Positions 8,458-16,979 are shown, numbered from the stretch's first letter. The stretch is 64,000 bases of DNA from Endozoicomonas sp. ISHI1 (GCF_024606225.1 NZ_JAGRPU010000018.1:55614-119613), one strand, 5' to 3'. A program made the numbers and translations. Notes: generated by a model from the sequence alone, not told the origin.

Positions 8458-9222
8458 TTATTTCATGTATGATGACAAGGCATTAGTATCAAGCGGGGTT
8501 AATTCAGTTTTTAATGTGTTGTACATATGTGCTTGTATATGCGTACAATTTACACTCATCAATGCTTCAGCTTTTTTAAGTTTTCCTTCAATCTGCTCTT
8601 TAGTCTGTATGTAAAAACCACCTATTGAACCGTCCCAGCCTATAAAATATTCATCGATCAGAAATATTAGTGTGTCAACTAATTGGCCAGTAGCGATGTC
8701 TTTAACGATAACTAATTCTCCTGCTTTGAGACTTGAGGTTACTAACTCTGACATATGCTTTATTATTACTACATCCTTTGTGAATGAAGCAACTTGTGAT
8801 AAATCAACTATCTCCCCCGTTGCAACAAATATCAGTACGACACTGCTAGGGGGGAATCTTGTAGCGAGCATTCCTCTTCCAAGCAACTCACCATCATCGT
8901 ATTTAAATATATTTTTCCAACCACTTGCCATTAGTTCAAAAAAACGGTCATTTACATTAGAAGGTAATTCACAAGTTTCCATTTCATCATCGAACTCAAA
9001 CATTATCCTTTGTCGGGCAAATGATTCCAAAGGAGTACTTTGGCCTCCAAAAAAATCATAGTCAATGCCATTTATCAAAACAGGGAAAAAATTGAAATGA
9101 TAATATGGAGTAACTGCATGACTTTTTTCAGATGAGCTTTTTATTACAATTTTTATTGCGAAAGATTCACTTGAAAACACTAATAAAGAGAGTAAGAAAG
9201 TTAATAAATACTGACGTTTCAT
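8458..9222 (-). CDS. Cassette-encoded exported hypothetical protein
   Basis: 254 residues with an N-terminal signal peptide (MKRQYLLTFLLSLLVFSSES, then FA). After it come beta-rich stretches and a GWDGSIGGFYIQTKEQI segment. Not recognised. Probably periplasmic. Its start is five bases from the attC I R' core (GTTAAAG), and its stop is next to attC J, so the cassette is fully used. No catalytic motif stands out. Confidence 0.65.
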   Translation of the reverse strand: MKRQYLLTFLLSLLVFSSESFAIKIVIKSSSEKSHAVTPYYHFNFFPVLINGIDYDFFGGQSTPLESFARQRIMFEFDDEMETCELPSNVNDRFFELMASGWKNIFKYDDGELLGRGMLATRFPPSSVVLIFVATGEIVDLSQVASFTKDVVIIKHMSELVTSSLKAGELVIVKDIATGQLVDTLIFLIDEYFIGWDGSIGGFYIQTKEQIEGKLKKAEALMSVNCTHIQAHMYNTLKTELTPLDTNALSSYMK

Positions 9223-9276
9223 CGACCTTTAACCTCAGTCAATCTTAAAATCTTTAGAGTAGTAGCAGTTATAGAA

Positions 9277-10124
9277 TTAGCAACCTGAGTGTAATCGAGC
9301 TCGATTGTAAAAATGCTGAATGTGCCCTGCTATAGCATCTCGAAGATGATGGATATTCCAGAACGTCTCTTCGGTCACGAGCTCCCCCTTCAAGGTATGG
9401 AAAAAGGACTCCATTTCAGCATTATCACTACAACGCCCAGGTCGATTCATACTGGCAATAAAGCCATAGCGTTTATGCAGTCTCTGTATCTCTGTGGCAC
9501 GATACTCAACGCCCATGTCAATGTGGAACACCAGCCATAGCTCAGGTCGACGTTTTCGGACGGCCATCAACAAGGCTACTCTGGTTAGCTTGGCGATTCG
9601 ATGATTTTTAAGTGACTAGCCAAGCACACTGCGGGAGTAGAGGTCGATAACAACAGCCATATAACACCACTGCCCTCGCACTTTTATGTATGTCACATCT
9701 CCGACCCAATACTGATTGATAGCTGTGGGTTTGGCGAGGTCTTTGCGGACGTTTTTTGCAGGCTCGTCCACACGGGGCGACAATGGTTTCTTCGATAGAT
9801 GCGTGTTTTACGACCCACCAGACCTGCGTTTATCATCATGCGTTCAACGCATTTTCTGCTCACACAAATGCCTTGCAGTCTGAGAGTCTTGAAGAGTCTG
9901 GGGCTGCCATAGCGACCTTTATATTTTTTAAACAGGGCAGTAATTCGCTTTAACAGCTTCACGTCAGACTGCTGTCGGATACCAGGGGTTCTGATATTCC
10001 AGGCATATAAACCACTCCTGGATACATTGAACCTCTGACAAAGCCTCTGAACGCCAAAGCGATCCTTAAAGCGGGCTATGAACGAGAATTTTTCCTGCGT
10101 TGTTCCGCAAGGAACCTTTGCCAT
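9277..10124 (-). pseudogene. IS3-family orfB (DDE integrase-type transposase), broken
   Basis: N-terminal half (9693-10124) has RFGVQRLCQRFNVSRSGLYA and YKGRYGSPRLFKTLRLQGI. The frame then shifts: [20 protein letters not shown] (first D) is in another frame and meets a stop after SRSVLG. The C-terminal part (9277-9573) keeps FHIDMGVEY (second D) and DNAEMESFFHTLKGE (E). All three catalytic residues are still encoded but not in one frame, so it is inactive. Confidence 0.85.
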
Positions 10125-10285
10125 TTTTTTAGCAGGTCATTCTCCAGTTCAAGTTCGGCAATCCGTTCTTTCAACTGGCGCAGCTGGCCTTGCTCGGAAT
10201 GTACATCAGATGGAGTTGACTTAACTTTGCGCTCATCAGCCACGAGCTGTCTCTCAAAATATTCCTTGCGCCAACGAAACAACAT
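10076..10285 (-). pseudogene. IS3-family orfA fragment
   Basis: Encodes MLFRWRKEYFERQLVADERK and a leucine-zipper-like RQLKERIAELELENDLLKKW, the HTH and coiled coil of orfA. The preceding N-terminal part (MTIGLNKMVKDV) is in another frame further upstream, so orfA is frameshifted. Overlaps the start of orfB as in active IS3 elements. Confidence 0.8.
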
Positions 10286-10487
10286 ATAGGGATGAATGTC
10301 GAGAGCTCAACGACATCCTTTACCATTTTGTTGAGTCCAATGGTCATTCTAACAGGCGACACTTTAAATACGCTGGTGTACTGGCGAGTTTTTTCCCAGT
10401 TTGATAAGCAGGCACGTGGTCACCGTTTCAGTTAGATTTGAGTGTCCACTAAAACGGGGGAGATTCACATCCCTTTGACTGAACTTG

Positions 10488-10892
10488 TTAGCCGTTTTTC
10501 ACCGATATTTCGTGCAGAGCAGCCAATGCGGCTTGCGCCTTTTCCGATTGAACAAAAACATGATCATGAAAATATGCTGCAATTACATTCGCACTGATAC
10601 CTTTTGACGCAAGTTTGTTTGATATTATTGCAGTTAACCCAACAGCCTCTAAGCTTGAATGCACAGTTAAAGTGATTTGCTTGTAGGTATTTTCAAAACT
10701 AATGTCAGCATTTTCTGCAGAGCTTTTGGATAAAACCAATGTTAAGCCCTCTAATTCAGTGAAAGTAGCAAGTGGATTTAAGTATATATATTCGGACAGT
10801 TGACCTGTTACATTGCAAAATACAAACTCACCTTCAACTAACACAGGACTCATACTTTCCAGAAGTCTTTCAAGATCTACTATTCCTGTCAT
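10488..10892 (-). CDS. ACT-domain protein (COG3602-like), cassette-borne
   Basis: 134 residues. The pattern SMSPVLVEGEFVFCNV, EGLTLVLSKSSAENA, VHSSLEAVGLTAIIS and ISANVIAAYFHDHVFV matches small ACT-domain proteins of the COG3602 type, possibly amino-acid-binding and without a firm function. The stop TAA is inside the attC I R'' core. The start lies 28 bases from a GTTAGCC core that abuts the IS1380 element. Confidence 0.8.
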   Translation of the reverse strand: MTGIVDLERLLESMSPVLVEGEFVFCNVTGQLSEYIYLNPLATFTELEGLTLVLSKSSAENADISFENTYKQITLTVHSSLEAVGLTAIISNKLASKGISANVIAAYFHDHVFVQSEKAQAALAALHEISVKNG

Positions 10893-10925
10893 TACGATAC
10901 ATCTCGATGTTGTTATGACGGCTAA

Positions 10926-12264
10926 CCTGCATATTGCACGATAAAGAAGAAGGGCGAGATGGTTTTTTTATAATTCAGTTGCTTACACCGACAATAACTA
11001 CCAAATCGCCCATGACAAATTGTACCTCCAATATCGCTCATTTTCCACGCTGTAAATCACGACAGGTTCAGGCTGATTTTACTGGTGGCGACATCACCTC
11101 CAACGGCGGGGAGCTTTTGCTCCGACCACTTGATAGGAAACTTCAGTTATCGAAAGCTCTTGCCAAAATCATCAACGATCCGAGAGACACTGCCCGCTGC
11201 CTGCACAAAACGGAAACCGTCGTCAAACAGCGCCTATATGTTCTGGTTTTAGGCTACGAAGATCTGAATGATCACCAACAGCTTCGCTATGACTTGGCTC
11301 TGCAAACAGCTACAGATTCTGAGCATCAACTGGCCAGTCAATCAACGCTCTGTCGCTTTGAAAAGCACGCAAACAGGGAACAGGCTGTCCAGATGCATGA
11401 GATTCTCATTGAGCAGTTTCTTGCTTCATTCCGCAAGCCGCCCAAAAAAAATCTTGTTCCGGGGTGACAGCGGCTTTTGTCGGTCTCAGATATTAAGCTG
11501 GTGCGAGCGGAGCAACGTCGATTACATCGCAGGCATTGGCACAAATAGTCGATTAAATGCGTTGTCGCTGGATGTTCGACATCGGGCTGCCATGGGCTTC
11601 AAGGAAACCAGAGAGAAACAGCGTTGTTTCGCCACGCTCAGCTACGCAGCCAAGAGCTGGAAAAAGCGAGAGCGTAAAGTAGATGTAAAAGCTGAGTTCA
11701 CAATCAAGGCAGACAATACACGGTATGTTGTTACTAACCTGAAGGGTTCTGCTAAATGGCTATACGACAGATGCTACTGTATGCGTGGTGACATGGAAAA
11801 CCGATAAAAGAACAGCAATGGTTGTTCTCTGACCGCACCGGTTGCCATAAATGGTGGTCAAACCAGTTTCGTTTACTGATGTCTGGAATGGCCTATGTAC
11901 TGCTGGAATACTTAAGAAGCGGTTACCACAAGCGCACGAAATTTGCTCGTGCCCAGATGCCTACATTGCGTAACCAGTTGTTGAAAATAGGTGCCGTGAC
12001 TGTCCGCAACACTCGTCGGACCAGCATCCATATGAGCAGCAGCTTTCCCGATCAAAAGCTGTTTCTGGAACTGACGAGGAAGCTGGTTCCTGGATAACGG
12101 GGAATGTGCTGTTCCCGGCACGGAATAAACAATGGGGTAAGGGGGAGTTATGTCTGAATTTTGAAAAAATGGCTTTTAAAGGCTGAAAGCTTCCAAAATG
12201 ACTGCCCGACAGAAACTGATGGACTAAACGTCAGCAGTTCAGACGTGGTGATGCAATATGCAGG
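10926..12264 (+). mobile_element. Defective IS1380-family element (copy 2)
   Basis: 1339 bases bounded by perfect 13-base inverted repeats CCTGCATATTGCA (10926-10938 and 12252-12264). It is shorter than usual for this family (about 1.6-1.7 kb) because the middle of the transposase gene is deleted. The truncated copy at 5248-5483 shares its left end. Confidence 0.88.
11012..12097 (+). pseudogene. IS1380-family transposase, deleted and frameshifted
   Basis: The N-terminus (HFPRCKSRQVQADFTGGDIT, then SNGGELLLRPLDRKL) is intact to about 11440. There KPPKKN jumps straight to ILFRGDSGFCRS in another frame, so the segment with the first catalytic Asp is gone. A second one-base loss occurs after CMRGDMEN near 11803, before FSDRTGCHKWWSNQFRLLMS. 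Not functional. Start chosen by similarity to family N-termini. Confidence 0.88.
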
Positions 12265-12293
12265 TTAGGCGTGATTTGCACTTAGCAGGATTT

Positions 12294-12539
12294 TTAGTGG
12301 ACACCGAGCAAGAGACCTTTAACACTCAAATCTTCATCAAGATCAGGCCAATGGATACCATCCCCCTCGCCAAGCAACTCCCAATTGTTGAGTTGTTGTT
12401 TGGTTCCATTTGAAAGAGATGGAAACCAAGAGATTGGTACGAGTATAACTCTGCCATCAACCAAGCTAACAATTAGCTCAGATTCAGAAAATTTAACATC
12501 TTGAGCTAATGGGTGCGCCTCAACCTTTAAAGTATTCAT
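12294..12539 (-). CDS. DUF2442-type protein, partner of DUF4160 protein
   Basis: 81 residues. EAHPLAQDVKFSESELIVSL, VDGRVILVPISWFPSL and the ending IHWPDLDEDLSVKGLLLG are the DUF2442 signature. This family is commonly encoded next to DUF4160 proteins as a putative toxin-antitoxin pair; the biochemical role is not established. It lies 22 bases after the DUF4160 gene in the same cassette. Confidence 0.85.
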   Translation of the reverse strand: MNTLKVEAHPLAQDVKFSESELIVSLVDGRVILVPISWFPSLSNGTKQQLNNWELLGEGDGIHWPDLDEDLSVKGLLLGVH

Positions 12540-12561
12540 TCCATGCCTCCAAGAATTTATC

Positions 12562-12771
12562 TTAATTTTTATCTACATGCTTTTGAAGCTCCCTTATCTC
12601 TTTGGCAGAGAATCTTGTTGAGCTTGCAAGCATGACAGGTTTTAAGCAGAATTTTGCGAGAGCTTTGTCACGCTGAATATGAATATGGGCAGGTTCTCCA
12701 TTTTCATTGGAGTAGAAGAAAAACCTGTATGGCCCGATTCTTAAAATAGTTGGCAATCTGAGCACTCCCAT
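12562..12771 (-). CDS. DUF4160-type protein
   Basis: 69 residues with PTILRIGPYRFFFYSNENGE and PAHIHIQRDKALAKFCLKPV, the DUF4160 core. First gene of the two-gene cassette with the DUF2442 gene. Probable toxin-antitoxin partner by association only. About 105 bases separate the start from the attC H core, room for a private promoter. Confidence 0.85.
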   Translation of the reverse strand: MGVLRLPTILRIGPYRFFFYSNENGEPAHIHIQRDKALAKFCLKPVMLASSTRFSAKEIRELQKHVDKN

Positions 12772-12875
12772 GGTTAGATCATTTAGAAAACAAAATATTG
12801 ATGTTCGTCTGAGATCATATGATTATGAGTCATAAGATAGCTGATTCGTTCAATTTTTTCGATTTTTGTTTTAGC

Positions 12876-12958
12876 GCCTAACGCCTGGTTCAGCCGCCGC
12901 CGAAGGCGTTCGGGTGGAGTGGCGAAGCCACTGAACGAACTGAAATCATTTGTTATGT
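12876..12958 (-). other. attC site H
   Basis: Minus strand: R'' ACATAAC (12958-12952), box AAATGATTTCAGTTCG, imperfect hairpin, and R' GTTAGGC (12882-12876). Same subtype as attC B, C, F and M, so most of the array shares one site family. Confidence 0.9.
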
Positions 12959-12995
12959 TTCTATAATTCGATGCTTAAAGTTTAAGGGGTTTCTA

Positions 12996-13553
12996 ATGCG
13001 TAAAAGTATCCTGTCTTTAGCAATGGTTTTTATTTTGAACTCTTTTGCTTTGAACTCATACGGTATTGAAATATTTCTTAAAGATGGAAATATTGCTATA
13101 AAAGATATTAATTTTTTAAAGGTTATTACGCCTACAGATTTGCGCTTACAGTCAATAACTAATTTAATCATAAATGATTCTTTTTATAATCCATCTCATG
13201 GCTATATTACAAATATCGCAGTAACAACAGAAGATAGTTCTGACATTATTTTTCAAGTTAATGAAGAAGGTGTTGTTTCCGAAGGGTGTCAATATTCCTC
13301 TTGCGAACAAAGTACAGCTTCCTCAATAGCAGAACCTAATTGTTTTGCAGGCGCGTGTGAATATCCATCTAACAGGAAGGAAGAAACTTCTTTACTTGGT
13401 GCGAAAGATCGATATAAAAGAGTAAAAACCATTAAAGCATCGCCTTTCATATGTTCTTGTTGCAAAGAAAAGAAAACTAGCAAGAATACATTCAGAGCAG
13501 ATGAAGAGATTATATGCAATGCATGCTATGGAGAAAAAATTAGTAAAGAGTGA
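12996..13553 (+). CDS. Cassette-encoded exported protein with C-terminal zinc-ribbon-like cysteines
   Basis: 185 residues. Signal peptide MRKSILSLAMVFILNSFALN, a middle region of beta character, a Cys pair near CQYSSC and CFAGAC, then FICSCCKEKKTSKN and IICNACYGEK, two CxxC knuckles about 25 residues apart, as in a zinc ribbon. A good ribosome site (aagggg) precedes the ATG. It runs opposite to the cassette direction. A zinc ribbon on an exported protein is odd; the motif may instead form disulfides. Confidence 0.65.
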   Translation: MRKSILSLAMVFILNSFALNSYGIEIFLKDGNIAIKDINFLKVITPTDLRLQSITNLIINDSFYNPSHGYITNIAVTTEDSSDIIFQVNEEGVVSEGCQYSSCEQSTASSIAEPNCFAGACEYPSNRKEETSLLGAKDRYKRVKTIKASPFICSCCKEKKTSKNTFRADEEIICNACYGEKISKE

Positions 13554-13565
13554 CTACTTTGTGCA

Positions 13566-13620
13566 ACATAACCGCAAAGCTGAGGGGCAGCGTAGCGGTC
13601 CCCGTCAAGTGAGTTGTAAG
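13566..13620 (-). other. attC site G
   Basis: Minus strand: R'' TTACAAC (13619-13613), arm CTCACTTGACGGGG, and R' GTTATGT (13572-13566). Closely related to attC K, sharing the CTTTGCGGTTA end. Confidence 0.75.
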
Positions 13621-13629
13621 GTGGCGTGG

Positions 13630-13860
13630 TTATTGGCGGGAGAGTAAGGCTTGGAGCATTTCTTTGATAGCGGCAATATCAGAACCTTGCTGGTCAAGGC
13701 GCTTATCTTGCTGGTCAAACCGTTCGCTGGTTTCTTTGCTCTGTTGGTCAAATCTCTGGTGCATCTCACTACGGGTTTGACCAAGGCCGTCAACTACGTC
13801 AGTCAGGGTATTACGGATATGATCAATCTCTGTCGACTGAGGTTTGGATTTCGCACCCAT
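13630..13860 (-). CDS. Small coiled-coil cassette protein
   Basis: 76 residues, strongly helical with heptad-like repeats (EMHQRFDQQSKETSERFDQQ then DKRLDQQGSDI). Family not recognised; resembles short coiled-coil proteins common in cassettes. The stop TAA lies just before attC G. The start is 13 bases from the truncated intron 3, so the original cassette 5' end was replaced. Confidence 0.6.
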   Translation of the reverse strand: MGAKSKPQSTEIDHIRNTLTDVVDGLGQTRSEMHQRFDQQSKETSERFDQQDKRLDQQGSDIAAIKEMLQALLSRQ

Positions 13861-13872
13861 GGGTTACCGCTT

Positions 13873-13953
13873 ACCCTTTCGCTAACCTTCGGCTCTGCGA
13901 ATACCTGGTAAGAGGACTTTCACCTCTCTAGTTAAGTGCCATGCTCGGCACAC
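13873..13953 (-). mobile_element. Group IIC intron 3, 5' remnant only
   Basis: 81 bases nearly identical to the 5' end of intron 1 (6922-7002), starting GTGTGCCGAGC on the minus strand and inserted after GGCGT of attC F. The remainder of the intron is missing, replaced directly by the coiled-coil gene. Confidence 0.85.
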
Positions 13954-14025
13954 ACGCCTGCTTCAGCCGCCGCCGAAGGCGGTCGGGTGGAGGGGCGCAG
14001 CCCCGGAACGAACTGGAACTTTTTG
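13954..14025 (-). other. attC site F, hit by introns at both ends
   Basis: Interior of a standard attC (arms gccgccgccgaaggcgg and gaggggcgcagcccc). The R' side is cut by intron 3 (minus strand) and the R'' side by intron 2 (plus strand, starting 14026). Both cores have thus been used as intron targets, in opposite orientations. Confidence 0.85.
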
Positions 14026-15987
14026 GTACGCCCGGCATGGGCATGAACTTATGGGGTGAAAGTCCCCTGTGGGTAAACCAGCATCGGATCTTGCGCCTAA
14101 TAAGCCAACCGATGATAACCACTAGCTTAAGGCAAGTGCAATCCCGCGAGGGATTGTGCGGAGGCAGTCTGACTGCAAAGGTGCGAGCCGACGGACAGAA
14201 ATTGCATACAAGGCCGAGTCTCGTGGGCGAGTGAGCCAAGGATCACAAAGCCCTCTGGTTTGAGAGACACGGTAAATGCGGCGGTTGTGCTCCGACAGTT
14301 CATGTTCTTATCCGGGGAGGTCTGTTCAACATGCGATTGGTTATTCCCAGTTCTCAGCCACTGGTTACAACAGGCTCGGCGAGCAAGATTCATCACCCTG
14401 TTCGAGCAAACCCGATGACAACCGATAGCGCCCAAAGGAGTAATCCTGTGTGGTGATTGAACAGAAGTCAGCAGACGTCATAGTAGTTGTTCGACAGGAG
14501 TCGTCAGCGAAGGACTGAACACCGAAGACAAAGAGGAGACTGATTCCCTCGGAGCAGTGCAGCCGAACGGCGAAACACTGTATCTGGCGACAGAATCTTT
14601 AACCAGCTTTGAACCACAATCTACTAAGTTATGCACTGGAACCTGCCAACTTACTGAAGGCATGCGACTGCATGGATGCAGGAGGTAGGGCGAAGCAGGA
14701 GCCAGAGCCGAGAAACAGGTCAGAAGCAACAAGGGCGCTCCCGGCATTGATGGAGTCACCATTGAGACCTACCCTGACTTTGCTAAACAGCATTGGCCTT
14801 CAGTGCGCCAAGCCTTACTGGATGGAACATATAAACCGTCTCCGGTGCTTCGGGCTGTCATTGAGAAACCCGATGGAGGAGAAAGGTTGCTTGGAATTCC
14901 TAACGTTCAGGATAGGGTCATACAACAGGCCATAGTGCAGGTGTTAACCCCTATCTTTGATCCCGGATTTTCAAACAGCAGCTTTGGTTACAGACCGGGA
15001 AGATCTGCACAAGATGCCGTGCAACAGGTTAAACGCTATATCAAACAGGGGCTGCATCAGGCAGTTGACGTTGATCTGAGTAAATTCTTTGATACCGTCA
15101 GCCATGATGTCCTTATGTCGAGAGTCTCTCGTAAGATTAACGACAAGTGCCTATTAAAACTGATAGGCCGCTACCTTCGTGCTGCCGTCATGATTGATGG
15201 GCAATGCTACCCGACTCGGGTAGGTATGCCACAAGGCGGCCCTCTTTCGCCGCTACTGTCAAATGTACTTCTCGACGATCTGGACAAGGAACTGGAATAC
15301 CGGGGTCATTGCTTCGCACGTTACTGTGATGATTTTGTGATACTCGTTGGCAGTCAACGATCAGGGGAGCGAGTGATGGATAGCATTACCCGTTACCTTG
15401 AACGAAGGCTGAAATTAACGGTAAATCCGACCAAAAGCGAGGTGGTGAAAGCCACCAAAGCAGAGTTCCTGAGTTTCACCTTTACAGGTAAGAAAATCCG
15501 GTGGACAGAGAAGAGCCTGCGCTGTTTCAGGCGGCAAGTCCTTAAACTCACCAGCCGCAGCTGGGGTGTATCAATGGGCTACCGCTTGCGAAAGCTTACC
15601 GAATATATCAGGGGCTGGATGGGTTTCTTCAGAATAACCGAATATTACCGTCCTATACCGCTACTGGATCAATGGATACGTCGGCGTATCCGCTGCTGTT
15701 TTATCAAGCAGTGGCGTAAACCGAAAACCCGCTATCGAAATTTGGTCAGGTTGGGCGTTGATCACATCAAAGCCGCCGGGATCGCAATCAGTAGCAAAGG
15801 GTATTACCGGTTAAGCAAAACCTTTGCAACACAGCAGGCACTCAACGACAGTCACCTCGCAAAACTTGGGCTTGTTTCACTGAAAGACTTATGGATTAAG
15901 TTTCACTATCCTCGGTGAACCGCCCGGTGCGGACCCGCATGCCGGGTGGTGTGGGGAGAGCTGGAGAAAGACCAGCTCTTACCCGAT
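14026..15987 (+). mobile_element. Group IIC intron 2 with maturase gene
   Basis: About 1.96 kb. Starts GTACGCCCGGCATGGG and ends with hairpins containing ccgcatgccggg and gagctggagaaagaccagctc, then CCCGAT, followed by TATG of the attC core. The ribozyme 5' part fills 14026-14600, the reverse transcriptase lies in domain IV, and domains V-VI are at about 15915-15987. Boundaries are good to one or two bases. Plus strand, opposite to introns 1 and 3. Confidence 0.88.
14609..15918 (+). pseudogene. Group II intron reverse transcriptase/maturase, N-terminus disrupted
   Basis: The main frame (14689-15918) holds the RT: RSNKGAPGIDGVTIETYPDF, LLGIPNVQDRVIQQAIVQVL, MPQGGPLSPLLSNVLLDDL, the catalytic YCDDFV (YADD variant) and a maturase domain ending in WIRRRIRCCFIKQWR. 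The expected first residues (LEPANLLKACD, about 14636) are in a different frame, and a TAG at 14686 closes the RT frame upstream; the only later start is a GTG at 14803 inside the RT domain. So it is probably inactive, unless read by frameshift. Confidence 0.75.
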
Positions 15988-16004
15988 TATGTTGCGTCTA
16001 TCAG

Positions 16005-16036
16005 CTTGCGAATAGTATTAATAGTGCTACTATACC
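16005..16036 (+). promoter_or_regulatory. hicAB promoter/operator
   Basis: TTGCGA and TACTAT are 16 bases apart just upstream of hicA, and atagta ... tactat forms an inverted repeat across the spacer. This fits self-regulation by HicB. It gives the cassette its own promoter, needed because the genes face against the array. Confidence 0.6.
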
Positions 16037-16039
16037 CAT

Positions 16040-16294
16040 ATGGCTAATATCACTGAAATTCTCAGTCAGATGAGAAGTAACCCCAAAGGCGTGAGGTACA
16101 AAGACCTGTGTAAAGTCTGTGACTCATACTTTGGTACACCAAGGCAGTCAGGATCAAGCCATAGGGTGTATAAGACACCTTGGGTTGGTGATCCAAGAGT
16201 GAACATTCAAAACAGCAAGGGCAAAGCTAAACCTTACCAAGTACGGCAGGTGTTACAGGCGCTTGACCGCATAGAGGTTGATAAAAATGGATAA
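16040..16294 (+). CDS. hicA: HicA-type mRNA interferase toxin
   Basis: 84 residues. Begins MANITEILSQMRSNPKGVRY, with the HicA core SGSSHRVYKTPWVGDPRVNI; the His in SSHRVYK is the expected catalytic residue of the dsRBD-like fold. Degrades mRNA when free of HicB. The stop overlaps the start of hicB by eight bases. Opposite strand to most cassette genes. Confidence 0.88.
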   Translation: MANITEILSQMRSNPKGVRYKDLCKVCDSYFGTPRQSGSSHRVYKTPWVGDPRVNIQNSKGKAKPYQVRQVLQALDRIEVDKNG

Positions 16295-16613
16295 GCAAAT
16301 TGATAGATATACATACCGGGTAACATGGTCTGAGGAAGATCAAGAATATGTTGGTTTATGCGCCGAATTTCCTAGTTTGAGCTGGCTGGAAGAGACACAA
16401 GTAGCCGCTTTATCAGGAATCCAGAATTTAGTTCTGGAAACTGTAGAAGAAATGGAAAATGCCAATGAAGAAATACCTCAACCATTTTCAACTAGAGACT
16501 ATAGCGGAAAAGTTCTCTTAAGAATTACACCAGAAACGCATCGTTTACTGGTTATCCAGGCAGCAGAATCAGGAGTGAGCCTGAATCGTTATATAGCCAG
16601 CAGGTTGCACTGA
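16287..16613 (+). CDS. hicB: HicB-type antitoxin
   Basis: 108 residues from the ATG at 16287. The N-terminal partial RNase-H-like HicB fold is YTYRVTWSEEDQEYVGLCAE to LSWLEETQVAAL; the C-terminus (LLRITPETHRLLVIQAAESG, then VSLNRYIASRL) is a ribbon-helix-helix DNA-binding segment. Neutralises HicA and probably represses the operon. The stop is four bases before the attC E core. Confidence 0.9.
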   Translation: MDKQIDRYTYRVTWSEEDQEYVGLCAEFPSLSWLEETQVAALSGIQNLVLETVEEMENANEEIPQPFSTRDYSGKVLLRITPETHRLLVIQAAESGVSLNRYIASRLH

Positions 16614-16616
16614 GCA

Positions 16617-16695
16617 ACATAACCGCCTGCGTGTGGGATGCCGCCACAGGCGGCATCCCAGGCAGCTTGCTGCCGACACCACGCTTTTGTTAGGT
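16617..16695 (-). other. attC site E
   Basis: Minus strand: R'' ACCTAAC (16695-16689), box AAAAGCGTGGTGTCGGCAGC, a strong hairpin (gggatgccgcc/ggcggcatccc), and R' GTTATGT (16623-16617). Confidence 0.9.
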
Positions 16696-16742
16696 TTTCG
16701 ATTGTTTGAATGCCCCGGTGGTTGCCCACCGAGGACTTGGAA

Positions 16743-16979
16743 TTAGAGTAAACCGATTTCGTGAAGAACCATTGTGCAGGCGGATACCGACATAATGATT
16801 CTATCTACACTGACGTTTACTCTGGTTGCGATAAGCATTTTCATGGCTGATACCATTTCAATGCAGTCGCAACAGCGCTGCGCGACTACGTTAAACGTGG
16901 CCGTGCTTTGGTGGTTACTGTGATAGACGTACTTGTCCAGTGCGGGAACACTGGGGCATTGCTTCTCAACATTGACCAC
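16743..16979 (-). CDS. Possible small cassette protein
   Basis: 78-codon frame starting at a GTG that touches a GTTAGGT core, with ttaggtgg as ribosome site. Residues include VAQRCCDCIEMVSAMKMLIA. Not recognised. Supported only by its position between two attC sites and the lack of any other frame there; it may not be real. Confidence 0.35.
   Translation of the reverse strand: MVNVEKQCPSVPALDKYVYHSNHQSTATFNVVAQRCCDCIEMVSAMKMLIATRVNVSVDRIIMSVSACTMVLHEIGLL

Larger units (their letters stand above)
9273..10466 (-). mobile_element. Decayed IS3-family insertion sequence
   Basis: Contains the orfA and orfB arrangement of IS3 elements in broken frames. The right edge has a plausible terminal end (tgtccactaaaacgggggag, about 10443-10462). 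No matching inverted end is seen on the left, where orfB stops at HSGC, so that end is probably lost. Inserted between the arms of attC I. Confidence 0.8.
9227..10493 (-). other. attC site I, split by the IS3 element
   Basis: On the minus strand the left half reads GGCTAACAAG then TTCAGTCAA (10493-10475); the right half reads TTGACTGAGGTTAAAG (to 9227). TTCAGTCAA pairs with TTGACTGA, so these are the two arms of one attC now about 1.2 kb apart with IS3 sequence between. The GGCTAAC overlaps the stop of the ACT-domain gene. Confidence 0.75.
10920..12270 (-). other. Paired attC core sequences flush with the IS1380 ends
   Basis: On the minus strand GCCTAAC (12270-12264) runs straight into one IS end and GTTAGCC (10926-10920) directly follows the other. 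These look like R'' and R' of an attC whose whole interior is the insertion sequence. There is no direct target duplication; the flanks are inverted (ctaa/ttag). How this arose is unclear. Confidence 0.55.

Noticed and set aside
12953..13171. 72-codon minus-strand frame whose stop lies in the attC H R'' core
   Set aside because: The overlap of a stop with TAAC is expected by chance in one of three frames. The plus-strand frame 12996-13553 has a signal peptide, a good ribosome site and a sensible product, so the minus frame is its shadow.
14026..15987. Calling intron 2 an active retroelement
   Set aside because: The RT frame lacks a start and its first residues are in another frame behind a TAG, so it is probably inactive, although the catalytic YCDD is intact.
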